A stretch of DNA of 64,000 nucleotides from Aquamicrobium sp. (GCA_019739225.1 JAHHDT010000005.1:1178001-1242000), one strand, 5' to 3'. Positions 1 through 8,661 are shown, counted from the stretch's first letter. A program made the numbers and translations. The notes: a model not told the origin generated them from the letters alone.

Positions 1-916
1 CTGGCACAGGATCGTCGATGCCAATGACCTGCTGCGGCGAAGTTCCCCAGGTCACCTGCGGTGTCAGCCGTGAGACGTCTATCGTGACGATTTCGTCCCC
101 GGTCTTTTCGCAGCCGTCGGCCAGCGCCCGCCAGGTGGCCAGGGCCTTGTCCCAGTCTTCGCCCTTGGGCGCATAGGCGCGACCCTTGCAGTATTCGAAG
201 GTTTCCTCGTCCGGCCGTACGATCGCGATTTCGGAACCGGCCTCGATCGCCATGTTGCAGAGGGTCATGCGATCCTCGACGGATAGCGCACGGAAACCGT
301 CGCCGTCATATTCGAGCGCGTAGCCACGACCGCCGGAGGTGCCGATCCTTGCAATAAGCGCCAGGATCAGATCCTTCCCGCCCACGCCCTGCGGCAGCTT
401 CCCGTTGAACTCGACGCGCATCAGCTTCGGCCGGGTCGCCCGGATCGTCTGCGTTGCGAGGATATGCTCCGCCTCGCTGACACCGATGCCCCAGGCGAGG
501 GCGCCGAGCGCGCCGACAGTGCAGGCATGGCTGTCGATGCAAAGCACCGACAGGCCCGGCAGTGCGATGCCCTGCTCGGCCGAGACGATGTGTACGATCC
601 CCTGATCGCGGTCTGCCGGTCCGAAGAGGCGCACGCCGCTTTCGGCCGTGTGCTGCTCGAACGCCTCGATCAGTCCGGGACCGCCCTCGATGGTGGGTCC
701 GACCCGATCCTTTTTCGACGAGATGAGATGATCGACCACGCCCCAGGTCAATTCGGGATGGCGTACCGACCGCCCGCCAGCCTTGAGCGAAGAGAACGCG
801 AGAGCGCCGGTAAGGTCGTGTAGCAAGTGCCGGTCGACATGGATGAGGTCGACACCGCCCGGCAGCGATGCCACCACATGCATGTCCCACAGGCGATCGA
901 GGTATCTGTCAGCCAT
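1..916 (-). CDS. LeuC-type 3-isopropylmalate dehydratase large subunit family protein, C-terminus outside window
   Basis: The N-terminal 305 codons of an aconitase-superfamily hydro-lyase. The start reads MADRYLDRLWDMHVV, followed by HVDRHLLHD and later DQGIVHIVSAEQG, CIDSHACTVGALGALAWG, EAEHILATQTIRATRP and TFEYCKGRAYAP, the order seen in LeuC. Family members isomerise 2- and 3-isopropylmalate or related methylmalate-type acids and carry a 4Fe-4S cluster; the cluster cysteines normally lie further on than the part seen here. The ATG at 914-916 overlaps the stop of the upstream IclR gene by 8 bases, so the two are almost certainly cotranscribed and translationally coupled. Being locked to a regulator and near CoA-transferase and thiolase genes, it is more likely catabolic than the leucine-biosynthesis copy (inference). 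A small LeuD-type partner would be expected just beyond position 1. Confidence 0.85.
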   Translation of the reverse strand, partial: MADRYLDRLWDMHVVASLPGGVDLIHVDRHLLHDLTGALAFSSLKAGGRSVRHPELTWGVVDHLISSKKDRVGPTIEGGPGLIEAFEQHTAESGVRLFGPADRDQGIVHIVSAEQGIALPGLSVLCIDSHACTVGALGALAWGIGVSEAEHILATQTIRATRPKLMRVEFNGKLPQGVGGKDLILALIARIGTSGGRGYALEYDGDGFRALSVEDRMTLCNMAIEAGSEIAIVRPDEETFEYCKGRAYAPKGEDWDKALATWRALADGCEKTGDEIVTIDVSRLTPQVTWGTSPQQVIGIDDPVP

Positions 917-1718
917 TTTTCTGCACCCTCTTGCCGGCAGGCTGCAGCACCCCGGTATAGCCGAAGGTCGCCGACAGGGCGGCGGCTTCTTCGACGATCA
1001 GCTTTGCGATCGGGGATTCCATCGAAGGCTCGTAGCGAACCTCGGGAACGGTGACGCAGAGCGATCCGAACAGCGATCCGTCGCTTTCGAAGACAGGAGC
1101 GCCGAAACCGACTGCGCCTGCGATCTTCTGGCTTGTCGTGTGGGCATAGCCCTTGGCCCGGATCTCGGCGACCTGCGGCTGGATCTCCTCCCAGGTCGGT
1201 GTGGGAAGGGCTTCGACCGGTGACTGTTCGCCCTCGGCCAGGATGGCACGAATCTCGTCGTCGGGCAGGAATGCCAGGACTGAACGGCCGCTGGCGCCCC
1301 ACAGAACGGACAGCGGCTCGTAAAGGCTGATCGAATAGCGCAGCGGGTGCAGGCTATCGACCGAGTCCTCCAGCATGACCTTCCGCGAACCCTTCATGTA
1401 GCGCATCAGCAGAGAGACCTCGCCGCAGCCCTTGGCGACGCGCTCGAGGAACGGTCGGGCGACGGCGCGTGGCGACGTCTGGGTAAAGACGAGGGCGCTC
1501 AGCCGGTAGAACTCGACGCCGATGCGATAGGAATGGGGCGACTTCCCCCGCTCGACGATCTCGACATTCATGAGGAGCGCGAGGAGGCGGTGCACGGTGC
1601 TTGCGGGCAACTCGATGCGTTCCGACAGCGTCTTGATCGACACGTCGCCGCCGGCCTCCGCCAGCGCACGCATGAGGGTAATGACCCTCTCAACGGTGCC
1701 TACCGCCGTGTCGCGCAT
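909..1718 (-). CDS. IclR family transcriptional regulator
   Basis: 269 residues. An N-terminal winged helix-turn-helix (about residues 8-60, TVERVITLMRALAEAG then PASTVHRLLALL) is followed by an IclR effector domain (about 85-255, including SVLAFLPDDEIRAI and GAVGFGAPVFESDGSLFGS). IclR proteins bind small organic acids or aromatics and act as repressors or activators of catabolic operons. It is transcribed away from the VOC/MDR gene pair, and the 133-base gap between them holds a perfect 17-base palindrome that is a good candidate for its own operator. Its stop overlaps the LeuC-type gene downstream. A related palindrome precedes the DUF35/thiolase/CoA-transferase operon at 6.1 kb, so its regulon probably covers this whole cluster (inference). 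Confidence 0.93.
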   Translation of the reverse strand: MRDTAVGTVERVITLMRALAEAGGDVSIKTLSERIELPASTVHRLLALLMNVEIVERGKSPHSYRIGVEFYRLSALVFTQTSPRAVARPFLERVAKGCGEVSLLMRYMKGSRKVMLEDSVDSLHPLRYSISLYEPLSVLWGASGRSVLAFLPDDEIRAILAEGEQSPVEALPTPTWEEIQPQVAEIRAKGYAHTTSQKIAGAVGFGAPVFESDGSLFGSLCVTVPEVRYEPSMESPIAKLIVEEAAALSATFGYTGVLQPAGKRVQKNG

Positions 1719-1732
1719 GCATTCCTCCCTAA

Positions 1733-1749
1733 ATTCCGTTCAACGGAAT
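1733..1749. promoter_or_regulatory. Perfect palindrome, probable IclR operator
   Basis: ATTCCGTT-C-AACGGAAT: 8-base arms around a single central base, a perfect inverted repeat. It lies 15 bases upstream of the iclR start and about 100 bases upstream of the VOC gene start. A further half-site-like TTGACGGAAG follows at about 1759-1768. IclR-family operators are commonly 15-17 base palindromes of this type; assignment to this IclR is inference from position. Confidence 0.7.
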
Positions 1750-1851
1750 AACATTCTACTTGACGGAAGCTAAGGTCATTGTCACTCTCTCGTCAAGACC
1801 AAAAATCAGAAAGCCGTCTCGATACAATCGGGGCGTCAAAGGGAGGAAAGC

Positions 1852-2229
1852 ATGGCAAAGATCGTCCACATCTCGCTCAAAGTTGACGATATAGAAGCCT
1901 CTAGCGCGTTCTATCGGGACATCTTCGGCTTCGAGATCGTGCGGACGGAGATGAAGGCTGGCCGCGTTACCCGTGGCATGACAGACGGCGCCATGGACCT
2001 GACGTTGATGCGCTATGACAGCGAGGATGCGCCCGAGGCCACGATTTCGGGACGCGGGCCCTGCATCCACCATTTCGGCATAGAGGTCGATGACCGCCAT
2101 GCCTTCGCCGAGAAGGTGCGCGCCGCGGGCGGCGAAATCCTCTCCAAACCCGAGGCGAAGGCCATCAAGTTCCGGACGCCGCACGGCATTGTCGCCGAAG
2201 TGATTGACGAAGGCGCTTTCGGCGGCTGA
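1852..2229 (+). CDS. VOC (glyoxalase/bleomycin-resistance fold) family protein
   Basis: 125 residues, a single vicinal-oxygen-chelate domain: HISLKVDDIEASSAFYRDIFGFEIV opens the first beta-alpha-beta-beta-beta unit and GPCIHHFGIEVDD opens the second. His6, His67 and Glu/Asp residues near the end are candidate metal ligands. Family members include lactoylglutathione lyases, methylmalonyl-CoA epimerases and ring-cleaving dioxygenases, so the reaction cannot be named. The short length and CoA-pathway neighbours would suit an epimerase or isomerase (inference). A strong ribosome site (GGGAGGAAAGC) precedes the ATG. The MDR gene follows after six bases, so the two form one transcription unit, divergent from iclR. 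Confidence 0.85.
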   Translation: MAKIVHISLKVDDIEASSAFYRDIFGFEIVRTEMKAGRVTRGMTDGAMDLTLMRYDSEDAPEATISGRGPCIHHFGIEVDDRHAFAEKVRAAGGEILSKPEAKAIKFRTPHGIVAEVIDEGAFGG

Positions 2230-2235
2230 ACGGCG

Positions 2236-3219
2236 ATGCTGGCCGCCTACTACGACGACACCGGCCCTGCTCACACGGTGCTGCAGCTCGGCGATGTGCC
2301 GACGCCTGAACCAGCTGCCGGCGAGGTGCTTGTTCGCCTGAGCGCATCGGGCATCAATCCCACCGATACCAAGGTGCGCGGCGGTGCGCCGGGACGACAG
2401 AAGCCCTATCCGCGGATCATCCCGCATCACGACGGCGCCGGGGTCATCGAGGACGTGGGCGAGGGCGTACCACAAGAGCGTATCGGCACCCGCGTCTGGA
2501 CCTTCTGCGCGCAGGCAGCACGACCTTTCGGCACGGCCGCCCAGTATGTGGCGCTTCCGCAGTCGCTGGTTGCGTCTTTGCCGGATGCGGTTTCCTTCGA
2601 AGTCGGTGCGGCGATCGGCATACCCTGCATGACGGCGTTCAACGCGGTGCTTGGAGACGGTCCGGTAGCCGCGAAGACCGTCCTGGTCGCAGGGGGCGCC
2701 GGTGCTGTCGGTAACTACGCAGTGCAGATCGCGCGTCTGTTCGGTGCGCGGGTCATTTCGACCGTGTCGTCGTCGCAAAAGGCCGGGGATGCGGAGGCGG
2801 CAGGGGCGCATCACGTGCTGAACTACCGCGACGGCGACGTCGATAGGAATATACTCGACCTCACCGATGGTCGCGGTGTCGACCTTTTCGTCGATGTAGA
2901 TACTACCGCGAATGCCAGCTTGATCGGTAAGGTGATAGCGCTTGGCGGTCGTGTGGCCAGCTACGGGTCGGGCGGACTGGTGGCGGATATTGCAGTGCGG
3001 GACCTTCGCCAGAAATGTGTTTCGTTGCGCTTCCTCACGATCCATCGCTTCGGCCCCGAGGTGCATCTCCCGATGGCTGCCGGTATCAACGCCATGCTGG
3101 AACGCGATGCGTTGAAGCACCGGATCGCCACGTCGCTTCCTCTCGTGCGCATTGCCGATGCGCACGAAATGGTCGAGCAGGGGTTGGCGCATGGCAAGGT
3201 TGTTCTGACCATCGACTAG
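2236..3219 (+). CDS. Zinc-independent MDR oxidoreductase, NADPH:quinone reductase-like
   Basis: 327 residues. The N-terminal GroES-like domain (LVRLSASGINPTDTKVRGG, then IIPHHDGAGVIEDVG) is followed by a Rossmann domain with VLVAGGAGAVGNYAVQIARLFGA at about residues 150-172, the AxxGxxG-type NADPH motif of the quinone oxidoreductase branch. The cysteine set of the structural zinc site in zinc-type alcohol dehydrogenases is absent. Such enzymes reduce quinones or enoyl-thioester/enone double bonds with NADPH. It starts six bases after the VOC gene and is transcribed with it. In this context reduction of an activated double bond in an acid-degradation pathway is plausible, but that is inference. 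Confidence 0.9.
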   Translation: MLAAYYDDTGPAHTVLQLGDVPTPEPAAGEVLVRLSASGINPTDTKVRGGAPGRQKPYPRIIPHHDGAGVIEDVGEGVPQERIGTRVWTFCAQAARPFGTAAQYVALPQSLVASLPDAVSFEVGAAIGIPCMTAFNAVLGDGPVAAKTVLVAGGAGAVGNYAVQIARLFGARVISTVSSSQKAGDAEAAGAHHVLNYRDGDVDRNILDLTDGRGVDLFVDVDTTANASLIGKVIALGGRVASYGSGGLVADIAVRDLRQKCVSLRFLTIHRFGPEVHLPMAAGINAMLERDALKHRIATSLPLVRIADAHEMVEQGLAHGKVVLTID

Positions 3220-3249
3220 AACAAGATTTTCCCAGGTACGCAGCCAAGG

Positions 3250-4494
3250 TCAGGCGGGTTTCGGTGTGTTGACGCCTTTGCTGCGTAGGTCAGCGAGTTC
3301 GTCTTCTCCAAGGTTCAGGATGTCGCGCAGGATGTCGTCCCCGTCGGCACCGAGCGCCGGCGGGTAGTGATGTTCGGCTCGCATCGCCTCTGCCAGCTTC
3401 ACCGGGTTGCCCATCACCCTTGCACCAACGCCGTCACGCTCCAGCGCCAGAACCATCTCCCGGTGCAATATCTGCGGATCGTTGACCACCCGGTCGAGCG
3501 TGTTGACGACGCCGACAGGCACCTCTTCCCGCTCGAGCTTTGCGACCCAGTCGTCCGCCGGCGCGGCCAAAAACGCTGCTTCCAGCAACGGCCATAATGC
3601 CAGGCGGTTCTTGTAGCGGTCGCGATTGGTCAGGAAGCGCGGATCTTCTATGAGATGGGTAGCTCCCAGCGCCCGGCACAGGCCTTGCCACATACGTTCG
3701 GTATTGGCCGTGATGACGACCTCTATGCCGTCCTGTGCCGTGAAGGTGCGATAAGTCGGAATGGAATCGTGGCCCGAGCCCTGTCGATCCGGTACATGAC
3801 CGGAGTGCAGGTGATAGGCCGCCTGATAGGAAAGCATCGCCGCCTGGCAATCGAGCATGGAAATGTCGATCATCTCGCCTTGGCCTGTCTGGTGCCTTCG
3901 GTTGATCGCCGCGAGAATGCCGATGGCCGCATACATGCCGGCTGCGAGGTCGCCAAGCGGGATGCCAGCACGAACCGCACCGCGGCCCTTCTCTCCTGTC
4001 ATGCTCATTCCACCGGACAGCGCCTGGACGATCATGTCGTAGGCAGGCTTGTCGCGATACGGACCGCTCTGGCCGAAGCCGCTGATAGCGCACCAGACGA
4101 GCGAAGGCTTTTCCTGGCGCAACGCCTCGGGCGATACCCCGAGCCGCTCCAGCACACCCGGTCGAAAATTCTCCACCACGATGTCGCTGGCAAGCGCGAG
4201 CCGGCGTAGCAGATCGCGTCCTTCCTCAGACTTGAGATCGAGCACGATGCTCTTCTTGTTGCGATTGATGGACAGGAAATATGCACTGTCGTCACCGACG
4301 AAATGCGGGGGGACGTGCCGGGATGAATCGCCTTGGGGTGGCTCGACCTTGACGATCTCCGCGCCGAGGTCTCCCAGAATAAGAGTGCAGTAGGGTCCCG
4401 AAAGAAATTGTGTCAGGTCGAGTACGCGCAGGCCGGCGAGAGGGCCGCCGGGCGCGCTGTTGGCCCGCCCGTCTTTTGACGTCATTGCATCCAT
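3250..4494 (-). CDS. CaiB/BaiF (family III) CoA-transferase
   Basis: 414 residues. Hallmarks are LAGLRVLDLTQFLSGPYCTL and LGDLGAEIVKVEPPQGD near the N-terminus, SINRNKKSIVLDLKSEEG, VVENFRPGVLERLG, and CAISGFGQSGPYRDKPAYD, whose last Asp aligns with the catalytic aspartate of formyl-CoA transferase. Family III enzymes move CoA between carboxylic acids through aspartyl anhydride and thioester intermediates. It lies seven bases after the thiolase gene in the same operon, so it probably activates the acid that the thiolase later cleaves (inference). It is convergent with the MDR gene, with only about 30 bases between them and no clear terminator. Two other members of this family sit at 39.8 and 54.9 kb. 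Confidence 0.93.
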   Translation of the reverse strand: MDAMTSKDGRANSAPGGPLAGLRVLDLTQFLSGPYCTLILGDLGAEIVKVEPPQGDSSRHVPPHFVGDDSAYFLSINRNKKSIVLDLKSEEGRDLLRRLALASDIVVENFRPGVLERLGVSPEALRQEKPSLVWCAISGFGQSGPYRDKPAYDMIVQALSGGMSMTGEKGRGAVRAGIPLGDLAAGMYAAIGILAAINRRHQTGQGEMIDISMLDCQAAMLSYQAAYHLHSGHVPDRQGSGHDSIPTYRTFTAQDGIEVVITANTERMWQGLCRALGATHLIEDPRFLTNRDRYKNRLALWPLLEAAFLAAPADDWVAKLEREEVPVGVVNTLDRVVNDPQILHREMVLALERDGVGARVMGNPVKLAEAMRAEHHYPPALGADGDDILRDILNLGEDELADLRSKGVNTPKPA

Positions 4495-4501
4495 GGTGTC
4501 G

Positions 4502-5644
4502 TCAGCGTGCCAGAATGTGGATTGAACATGCGCCGTGGTCGAAGCCGGCCAGCCCGCCGCCCGTCGCGTGGGTCAGCCCCACTTTCGCGTCCGGGACCTG
4601 ACGGGCCCCGCACTCGCCACGCAGCTGTCGCACCACTTCGACTACCTGCGCCGCGCCGGTAGCGCCGACCGGGTGGCCCTTGGCCAAAAGCCCGCCGGAG
4701 GGATTGACCGCCACCTTGCCATTGATCGCGCTGGCGCCGCTTTCGATGAAGGCGCCGGCCTCGCCGCGGGCGCAGAACCCGAAGGCCTCGTAGTAGATCA
4801 GCTCCGCGATCGAGAAGGCGTCGTGTACTTCGGCCAGATCGATGTCCTGCGGACCGACTCCCGCCTCCTCATAGGCCTCAGCCGAACCGCGGACCGTGAT
4901 TTCCGGGGAGGTCATGTCGCGGAAGCCCGGCGTGAAGCGGCCGGATGTCAGGTCGGAAGCGAGCACCCGAATGGGGTGCTTGCCGGCATACTTCTTCGCC
5001 GCCTTGTCGGACGCAACGATGATCGCCGCCGCGCCGTCGCCCGTCGGGCAGCATTGTAGCAGGGTGAAGGGATCGGCCACGGGGCGCGACGCCAATACCT
5101 CCTCCACCGTGACCGGCTTCTGCATCTGGGCATCGGGATTCATGGCGCCGTTGGCGCGGTTCTTCACGGAAACCAGCGCGAGCTGCTCGCGCGTCAGCCC
5201 GTAGTCGTGCATGTAGCGCATAGCCCGCATTGCGTAGAGCGCGGGCATGACCATGCCCTGGGATGCCTCCCAGTCGTCGTCGTTCAGCGGAAGGGTACCG
5301 CCGCCGAGCGCGGTCAGCTTTTCCGCGCCTATCACCAGGACCGTATCGTACTTGCCCGCACGAACCGCCATCACTGCCTGCTGCAAGGCAGTTGACGAGG
5401 AGGAGCACGCGTTCTCGACATTGGTGATTGGAATTCCGGTCATGCCGATACGCGCAAGGATGCTCTGCCCAACCATCATGCCGCCGAGCGCCGACCCGCA
5501 ATAGGCAGCCTGAATTGCGCCCGGCTCAATGCCGGCGTCGGCCAACGCACTCTTGACTGCGGGCCATGCAATATCAGCCAGATGGGTTTCTGGATACTTG
5601 CCGAAACGGGTCATGCCGACCCCGATGATGTTCGCCTGGCTCAT
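4502..5644 (-). CDS. Thiolase family protein (acetyl-CoA acetyltransferase / SCP-x type)
   Basis: 380 residues, beginning MSQANIIGVGMTRFGKY. The nucleophile region reads VENACSSSSTALQQAV, and C-terminal motifs are AEVHDAFSIAELIYYEAFGFC and VNPSGGLLAKGHPVGATGAAQ, as in the lipid-transfer (SCP-x/DitF) thiolase branch that works together with a DUF35 OB-fold protein. The reading frame extends further upstream, but this ATG overlaps the DUF35 stop as ATGA, so it is the right start. Members cleave beta-ketoacyl-CoA or act as retro-Claisen/aldol lyases with their DUF35 partner. Here the pair plus CoA-transferase suggests side-chain or ring-fragment degradation. Confidence 0.92.
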   Translation of the reverse strand: MSQANIIGVGMTRFGKYPETHLADIAWPAVKSALADAGIEPGAIQAAYCGSALGGMMVGQSILARIGMTGIPITNVENACSSSSTALQQAVMAVRAGKYDTVLVIGAEKLTALGGGTLPLNDDDWEASQGMVMPALYAMRAMRYMHDYGLTREQLALVSVKNRANGAMNPDAQMQKPVTVEEVLASRPVADPFTLLQCCPTGDGAAAIIVASDKAAKKYAGKHPIRVLASDLTSGRFTPGFRDMTSPEITVRGSAEAYEEAGVGPQDIDLAEVHDAFSIAELIYYEAFGFCARGEAGAFIESGASAINGKVAVNPSGGLLAKGHPVGATGAAQVVEVVRQLRGECGARQVPDAKVGLTHATGGGLAGFDHGACSIHILAR

Positions 5645-6063
5645 TGACCGTTCTCCTTGCGAAACACGTATCCGGTGAGATCCGTCTCGTCCGGGTCGCG
5701 GCCGACGACGGCGACATCGAATTTCATGCGTTCGCCGATTTCGAAGGTGTCTCCTTCCAGATGGGAAAAGACGCGCACGCCGTTGTCGAGATCGATGTAG
5801 CCGAGCGCCAACGGTCGCCGGAAGCGGTTCGGGCCGACATGGACGACGGTGTAGCTGTAGAGCACACCCTCGCCGGGCTGCACGGCTTCGCGCATGGCTT
5901 CGCCGCCGCACACCGGGCACACGGAGACCGGCGGAACCATCTCCTTCTCGCAGGCGGTGCATTTGCAACCCAGCAGAACGGGCTCGCCGTTCGATTTCCG
6001 TCCAATGGCCGCGCCCCCGACCAGCCGCTCACCGCCACCCGCCCCGTTGAGCGTTTCCAGCAT
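5641..6063 (-). CDS. DUF35 OB-fold / zinc-ribbon protein, thiolase partner
   Basis: About 140 residues. A rubredoxin-like zinc ribbon (CKCTACEKEMVPPVSVCPVCG) is followed by an OB-fold (GVLYSYTVVHVGPNRFRRPLALGYIDLDNG). Such proteins are obligate partners of SCP-x type thiolases and help bind acyl-CoA. Two in-frame ATGs compete: 6078 and 6063. The second is preceded directly by AGGAAGAGG, an excellent ribosome site lying between the two ATGs, so 6063 is chosen. An IclR-type palindrome sits 14 bases upstream of that start. The stop overlaps the thiolase start by four bases. Confidence 0.88.
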   Translation of the reverse strand: MLETLNGAGGGERLVGGAAIGRKSNGEPVLLGCKCTACEKEMVPPVSVCPVCGGEAMREAVQPGEGVLYSYTVVHVGPNRFRRPLALGYIDLDNGVRVFSHLEGDTFEIGERMKFDVAVVGRDPDETDLTGYVFRKENGQ

Positions 6064-6076
6064 GCCTCTTCCTTTC

Positions 6077-6093
6077 ATTCCGTTGAGTGGAAT
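6077..6093. promoter_or_regulatory. Second IclR-type palindrome upstream of DUF35-thiolase-CoA-transferase operon
   Basis: ATTCCGTTGAGTGGAAT, identical to the palindrome at 1733-1749 at 14 of 17 positions, including the complete ATTCCGTT left arm and the GGAAT end of the right arm. It lies immediately upstream of the ribosome site of the DUF35 gene, where a bound repressor would block transcription start or early elongation. The match of sequence and context links the two transcription units to one regulator; binding itself is inferred. Confidence 0.6.
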
Positions 6094-6686
6094 CTAATTT
6101 TGATCAATGAAATCATACGGCGATACGCCCGTCAACAAGGACGTTTGGGATGCATGGATGACTGCACTTCAGTGGGGTGGAAAAGCTGGCAATTTATTGC
6201 GGCGGTGCCACAAAGGCTCTCGCGTTGCTAGCCAAGCACCCGCTGCACTGCTGGCGAAGGCGCAGCTAGGGGCCGGGATGGTAGGTTTGCGGCAGCACGA
6301 AGCCAATGGGCAACGTTACTTGCGGACGCAACAGAGCGTGCGATGCAGGGCCGCTTGCCTCACTTGGGGACATTCGTATTGCCTGTCGGGTCACAGGATG
6401 GAGTGGCTGACGATTGAGGCGGAGCCCGAGCATCGAATGTCGGTTGGAAGAGCCGTCTTCAGCTCCGCAAACTGCTTCCGTAAGCTGGAACTGGATCCTG
6501 ATCACGAGGAAGACGCTGCTGCGATTCGTGACGACGCAAGGCCGCACTATGTCCGAAACCTACAACGGAGGCGTCTCCAGCGCCGTGCCTTGTGTGATCA
6601 CCGGCGCGAATATGGTGCCGAGACATCGATCCGGCCAAGCCGTCGACACCTAACGCACGGTGCCGTCAACCTCGGCTCTGCGTCTG
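6094..6686. other. Gene-free gap of about 590 bases
   Basis: No reading frame here has a recognisable protein family, a good ribosome site or codon use like its neighbours. The open frames on both strands (for example a plus-strand frame from 6107) read as low-complexity, arginine-rich nonsense. The first 30 bases hold promoter or operator sequence for the DUF35 operon; the rest may be decayed gene sequence separating the IclR cluster from the LacI cluster. No insertion-sequence ends or RNA gene were seen. Confidence 0.5.
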
Positions 6687-7655
6687 CTAAGCGCCGATGG
6701 CGCCACCGGCATCTCCCCAGCCAACGATCGCTTCCATAATGTGGTCGACGAGAGCGCGGCCGTCCACGGAAATTGCGACCTGACAATTAGTGGTGGCCCG
6801 AGCACGAATATTCTCGAGCTTGGCCGTTGTCAGGTTTCGGAAGTCGCACACCGTCATTCCCCGCGTCAGCCCATCGCCCAGTTCGATCTCCACCGGGCAG
6901 TTTGCGTATGTGATAAGCTCTGGCGCAATGAAGGGGACAAGCGCGCATGGGTCGTGGAGTGATGCCGTGGACAGCCCGTGAATCTCGCTGAGCCGCTGGC
7001 GAAAGAAGCCAAACAGACCGCCATACGTCCGAGCAACCAATCCACCCGCTTCAAGGCGCTCAATGTCGTGGGTTGTGATGCCGACCTGTCGGGTCACGTT
7101 GAGGCCCACCATCCACAAAGGCGCGCCGCAACGAAAGACGATGTCGGCAGCCTCCGGATCGCTCCAGATATTGAATTCTGCAACCGGTGTGGTGTTTCCA
7201 ACCTGCGTGGTCCCGCCCATGCAGCTTATGCCACGCAGCCAGCCCGCGAGACGTGGTTCCTTGCGCATCGCAAGCGCCACGTTCGTAAACGGCCCGATCG
7301 GGCAAAGCACCAGTTCGTCGCGATATCGCCGAGCGGTTTCGATGATGAAGTCGACGGCATGGGAATCGACAACGTCTTGTCGGGGAGCGGGAAGCTCAGC
7401 GCCGTCGATACCTGTCTTGCCGTGGACATCGCCGCCATGGCGGAAGGGCCGAAGCAAGGGTTGCTCGCAGCCGCGTGCAACCGGCACATCAATGCCGAGG
7501 AGCGCAGTCAAGGAAAGCGCGTTGCGTGTCGTCTTTTCTACCGACTGGTTGCCATACACCGTGGTTATGCCGACAAGATCAAGGTGGTGAGCCGCGTAGA
7601 GGATGGCGGTGGCGTCGTCGTGTCCGGGATCGCAGTCGATCAGAACCTTGGTCAT
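6687..7655 (-). CDS. Inosine/uridine-preferring nucleoside hydrolase family protein
   Basis: 322 residues. The N-terminal VLIDCDPGHDDATAILYA is the calcium-binding DxDxxxDD signature, and LCPIGPFTNVALAM, GGTTQVGNTTPVAEFNIWSDPEAAD and a C-terminal LHDPCALVPF complete the active site set of the IUNH family. These enzymes hydrolyse the N-glycosidic bond of ribonucleosides to free base and ribose. The gene starts one base after the LacI regulator and is expressed with it, divergent from a sugar-type ABC importer that may bring in the nucleoside or a related glycoside (inference). A second, diverged copy lies at 32.4 kb. Confidence 0.93.
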   Translation of the reverse strand: MTKVLIDCDPGHDDATAILYAAHHLDLVGITTVYGNQSVEKTTRNALSLTALLGIDVPVARGCEQPLLRPFRHGGDVHGKTGIDGAELPAPRQDVVDSHAVDFIIETARRYRDELVLCPIGPFTNVALAMRKEPRLAGWLRGISCMGGTTQVGNTTPVAEFNIWSDPEAADIVFRCGAPLWMVGLNVTRQVGITTHDIERLEAGGLVARTYGGLFGFFRQRLSEIHGLSTASLHDPCALVPFIAPELITYANCPVEIELGDGLTRGMTVCDFRNLTTAKLENIRARATTNCQVAISVDGRALVDHIMEAIVGWGDAGGAIGA

Positions 7656-7656
7656 G

Positions 7657-8661
7657 TCATGTCCTTGATTGGGGAGAGGTCGAGCCGCGCGCTACTAGGT
7701 AAGGCTCGATGACTATCCGGCTAACGCCGCCATGGGCATCACCCACCATGGCATGTGCGGTTTCGACCGTGACGGACGTCATCTTTTCGAGATTCTGATC
7801 GACCGAAGTCAGAGCATAGGCCGGCCAGGCTGCGAGCGAGGAATTGTCGTACCCGACGATCAGCGGACGGCCAAATGGTGACATCGTGCGGGCTGCATCC
7901 AGGAGCGCGAAGGCCAGAGTATCATTGGCGCAGAAGATCGCCTCTGCACCGCAGGCAAGAAGCATGGGCGCGACGCTCATCGCTTGCGCGTGATCGTATC
8001 TGCTTGCAGCGCGGCCCGTTAGTTCGAAACCTTTTTCAGCAAGGCGTTGCGTAAAGCCGTGCTCGCGGTCGGCGCTGATCGACGTCGTGTCGTCGCCAGC
8101 GAAATAGGCAAATGAGGTCGCGCCGTTTTCGATCAGATGGTCGGCGACGATGCTGCCTGCGCGGTGACTATCTCCGCACACGAAGCTTACATCATCTGGT
8201 CCGTCGTAGCGGTTCATGAGGATAAGCGGTTTCTTGCCTGCTCGACAGGCCGCAACGATCTGCTTGCTGAACGGAGCGGCTAGGGCGATGACCGCATCAA
8301 CCTGGTAGCTCATCAAACGCGCAATGGCGTTTTCAGCGCCTTCGGCCGTATCGCCAACGAAGACCAGCGGCGCGAGTCTTTTGGCGCCCAGCTTTTCGAT
8401 GAGAAGCTGCAGCGCGTGTGCGTGGTAAGGGTTGTCCAAATCCGTTACGACCACGCCAACGATACCCGTGCTCTGGTTCTTCAGGCCACGAGCGATGAGG
8501 TTCGGCTGGTAACCGAGCTTGGCAGCGGCTGCTTCCACCCTTGCGCGTGTTTCCTCTGAGATGCGTGGATCGCCAGAAAGCGCGCGGGAGACCGTCGAGC
8601 GGGAGATGTTCGCCAGTTCGGCGACTTCGAACGAGCGCACCTGTTTCTTGAGTTTGTCCAA
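7657..8661 (-). CDS. LacI family transcriptional regulator
   Basis: 334 residues. The N-terminal helix-turn-helix (FEVAELANISRSTVSRALSG, residues about 11-30) and hinge (ARVEAAAAKLGYQPNLIARGL) are followed by a periplasmic-binding-protein fold (TGIVGVVVTDLDNPYHA onward, ending about residue 325). The start codon is TTG at 8659-8661: a stop lies just upstream in frame and GAGGG sits six bases before the TTG, so no ATG is available. The protein should bind a sugar or nucleoside and repress the divergent ABC importer operon through the palindrome at 8746-8765. It is followed by the nucleoside hydrolase after a single base. Confidence 0.92.
   Translation of the reverse strand: MDKLKKQVRSFEVAELANISRSTVSRALSGDPRISEETRARVEAAAAKLGYQPNLIARGLKNQSTGIVGVVVTDLDNPYHAHALQLLIEKLGAKRLAPLVFVGDTAEGAENAIARLMSYQVDAVIALAAPFSKQIVAACRAGKKPLILMNRYDGPDDVSFVCGDSHRAGSIVADHLIENGATSFAYFAGDDTTSISADREHGFTQRLAEKGFELTGRAASRYDHAQAMSVAPMLLACGAEAIFCANDTLAFALLDAARTMSPFGRPLIVGYDNSSLAAWPAYALTSVDQNLEKMTSVTVETAHAMVGDAHGGVSRIVIEPYLVARGSTSPQSRT

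Noticed and set aside
1756-3192. Long minus-strand open frame opposite the VOC and MDR genes
   Set aside because: Shadow of genuine plus-strand genes; no recognisable domain and no ribosome site.
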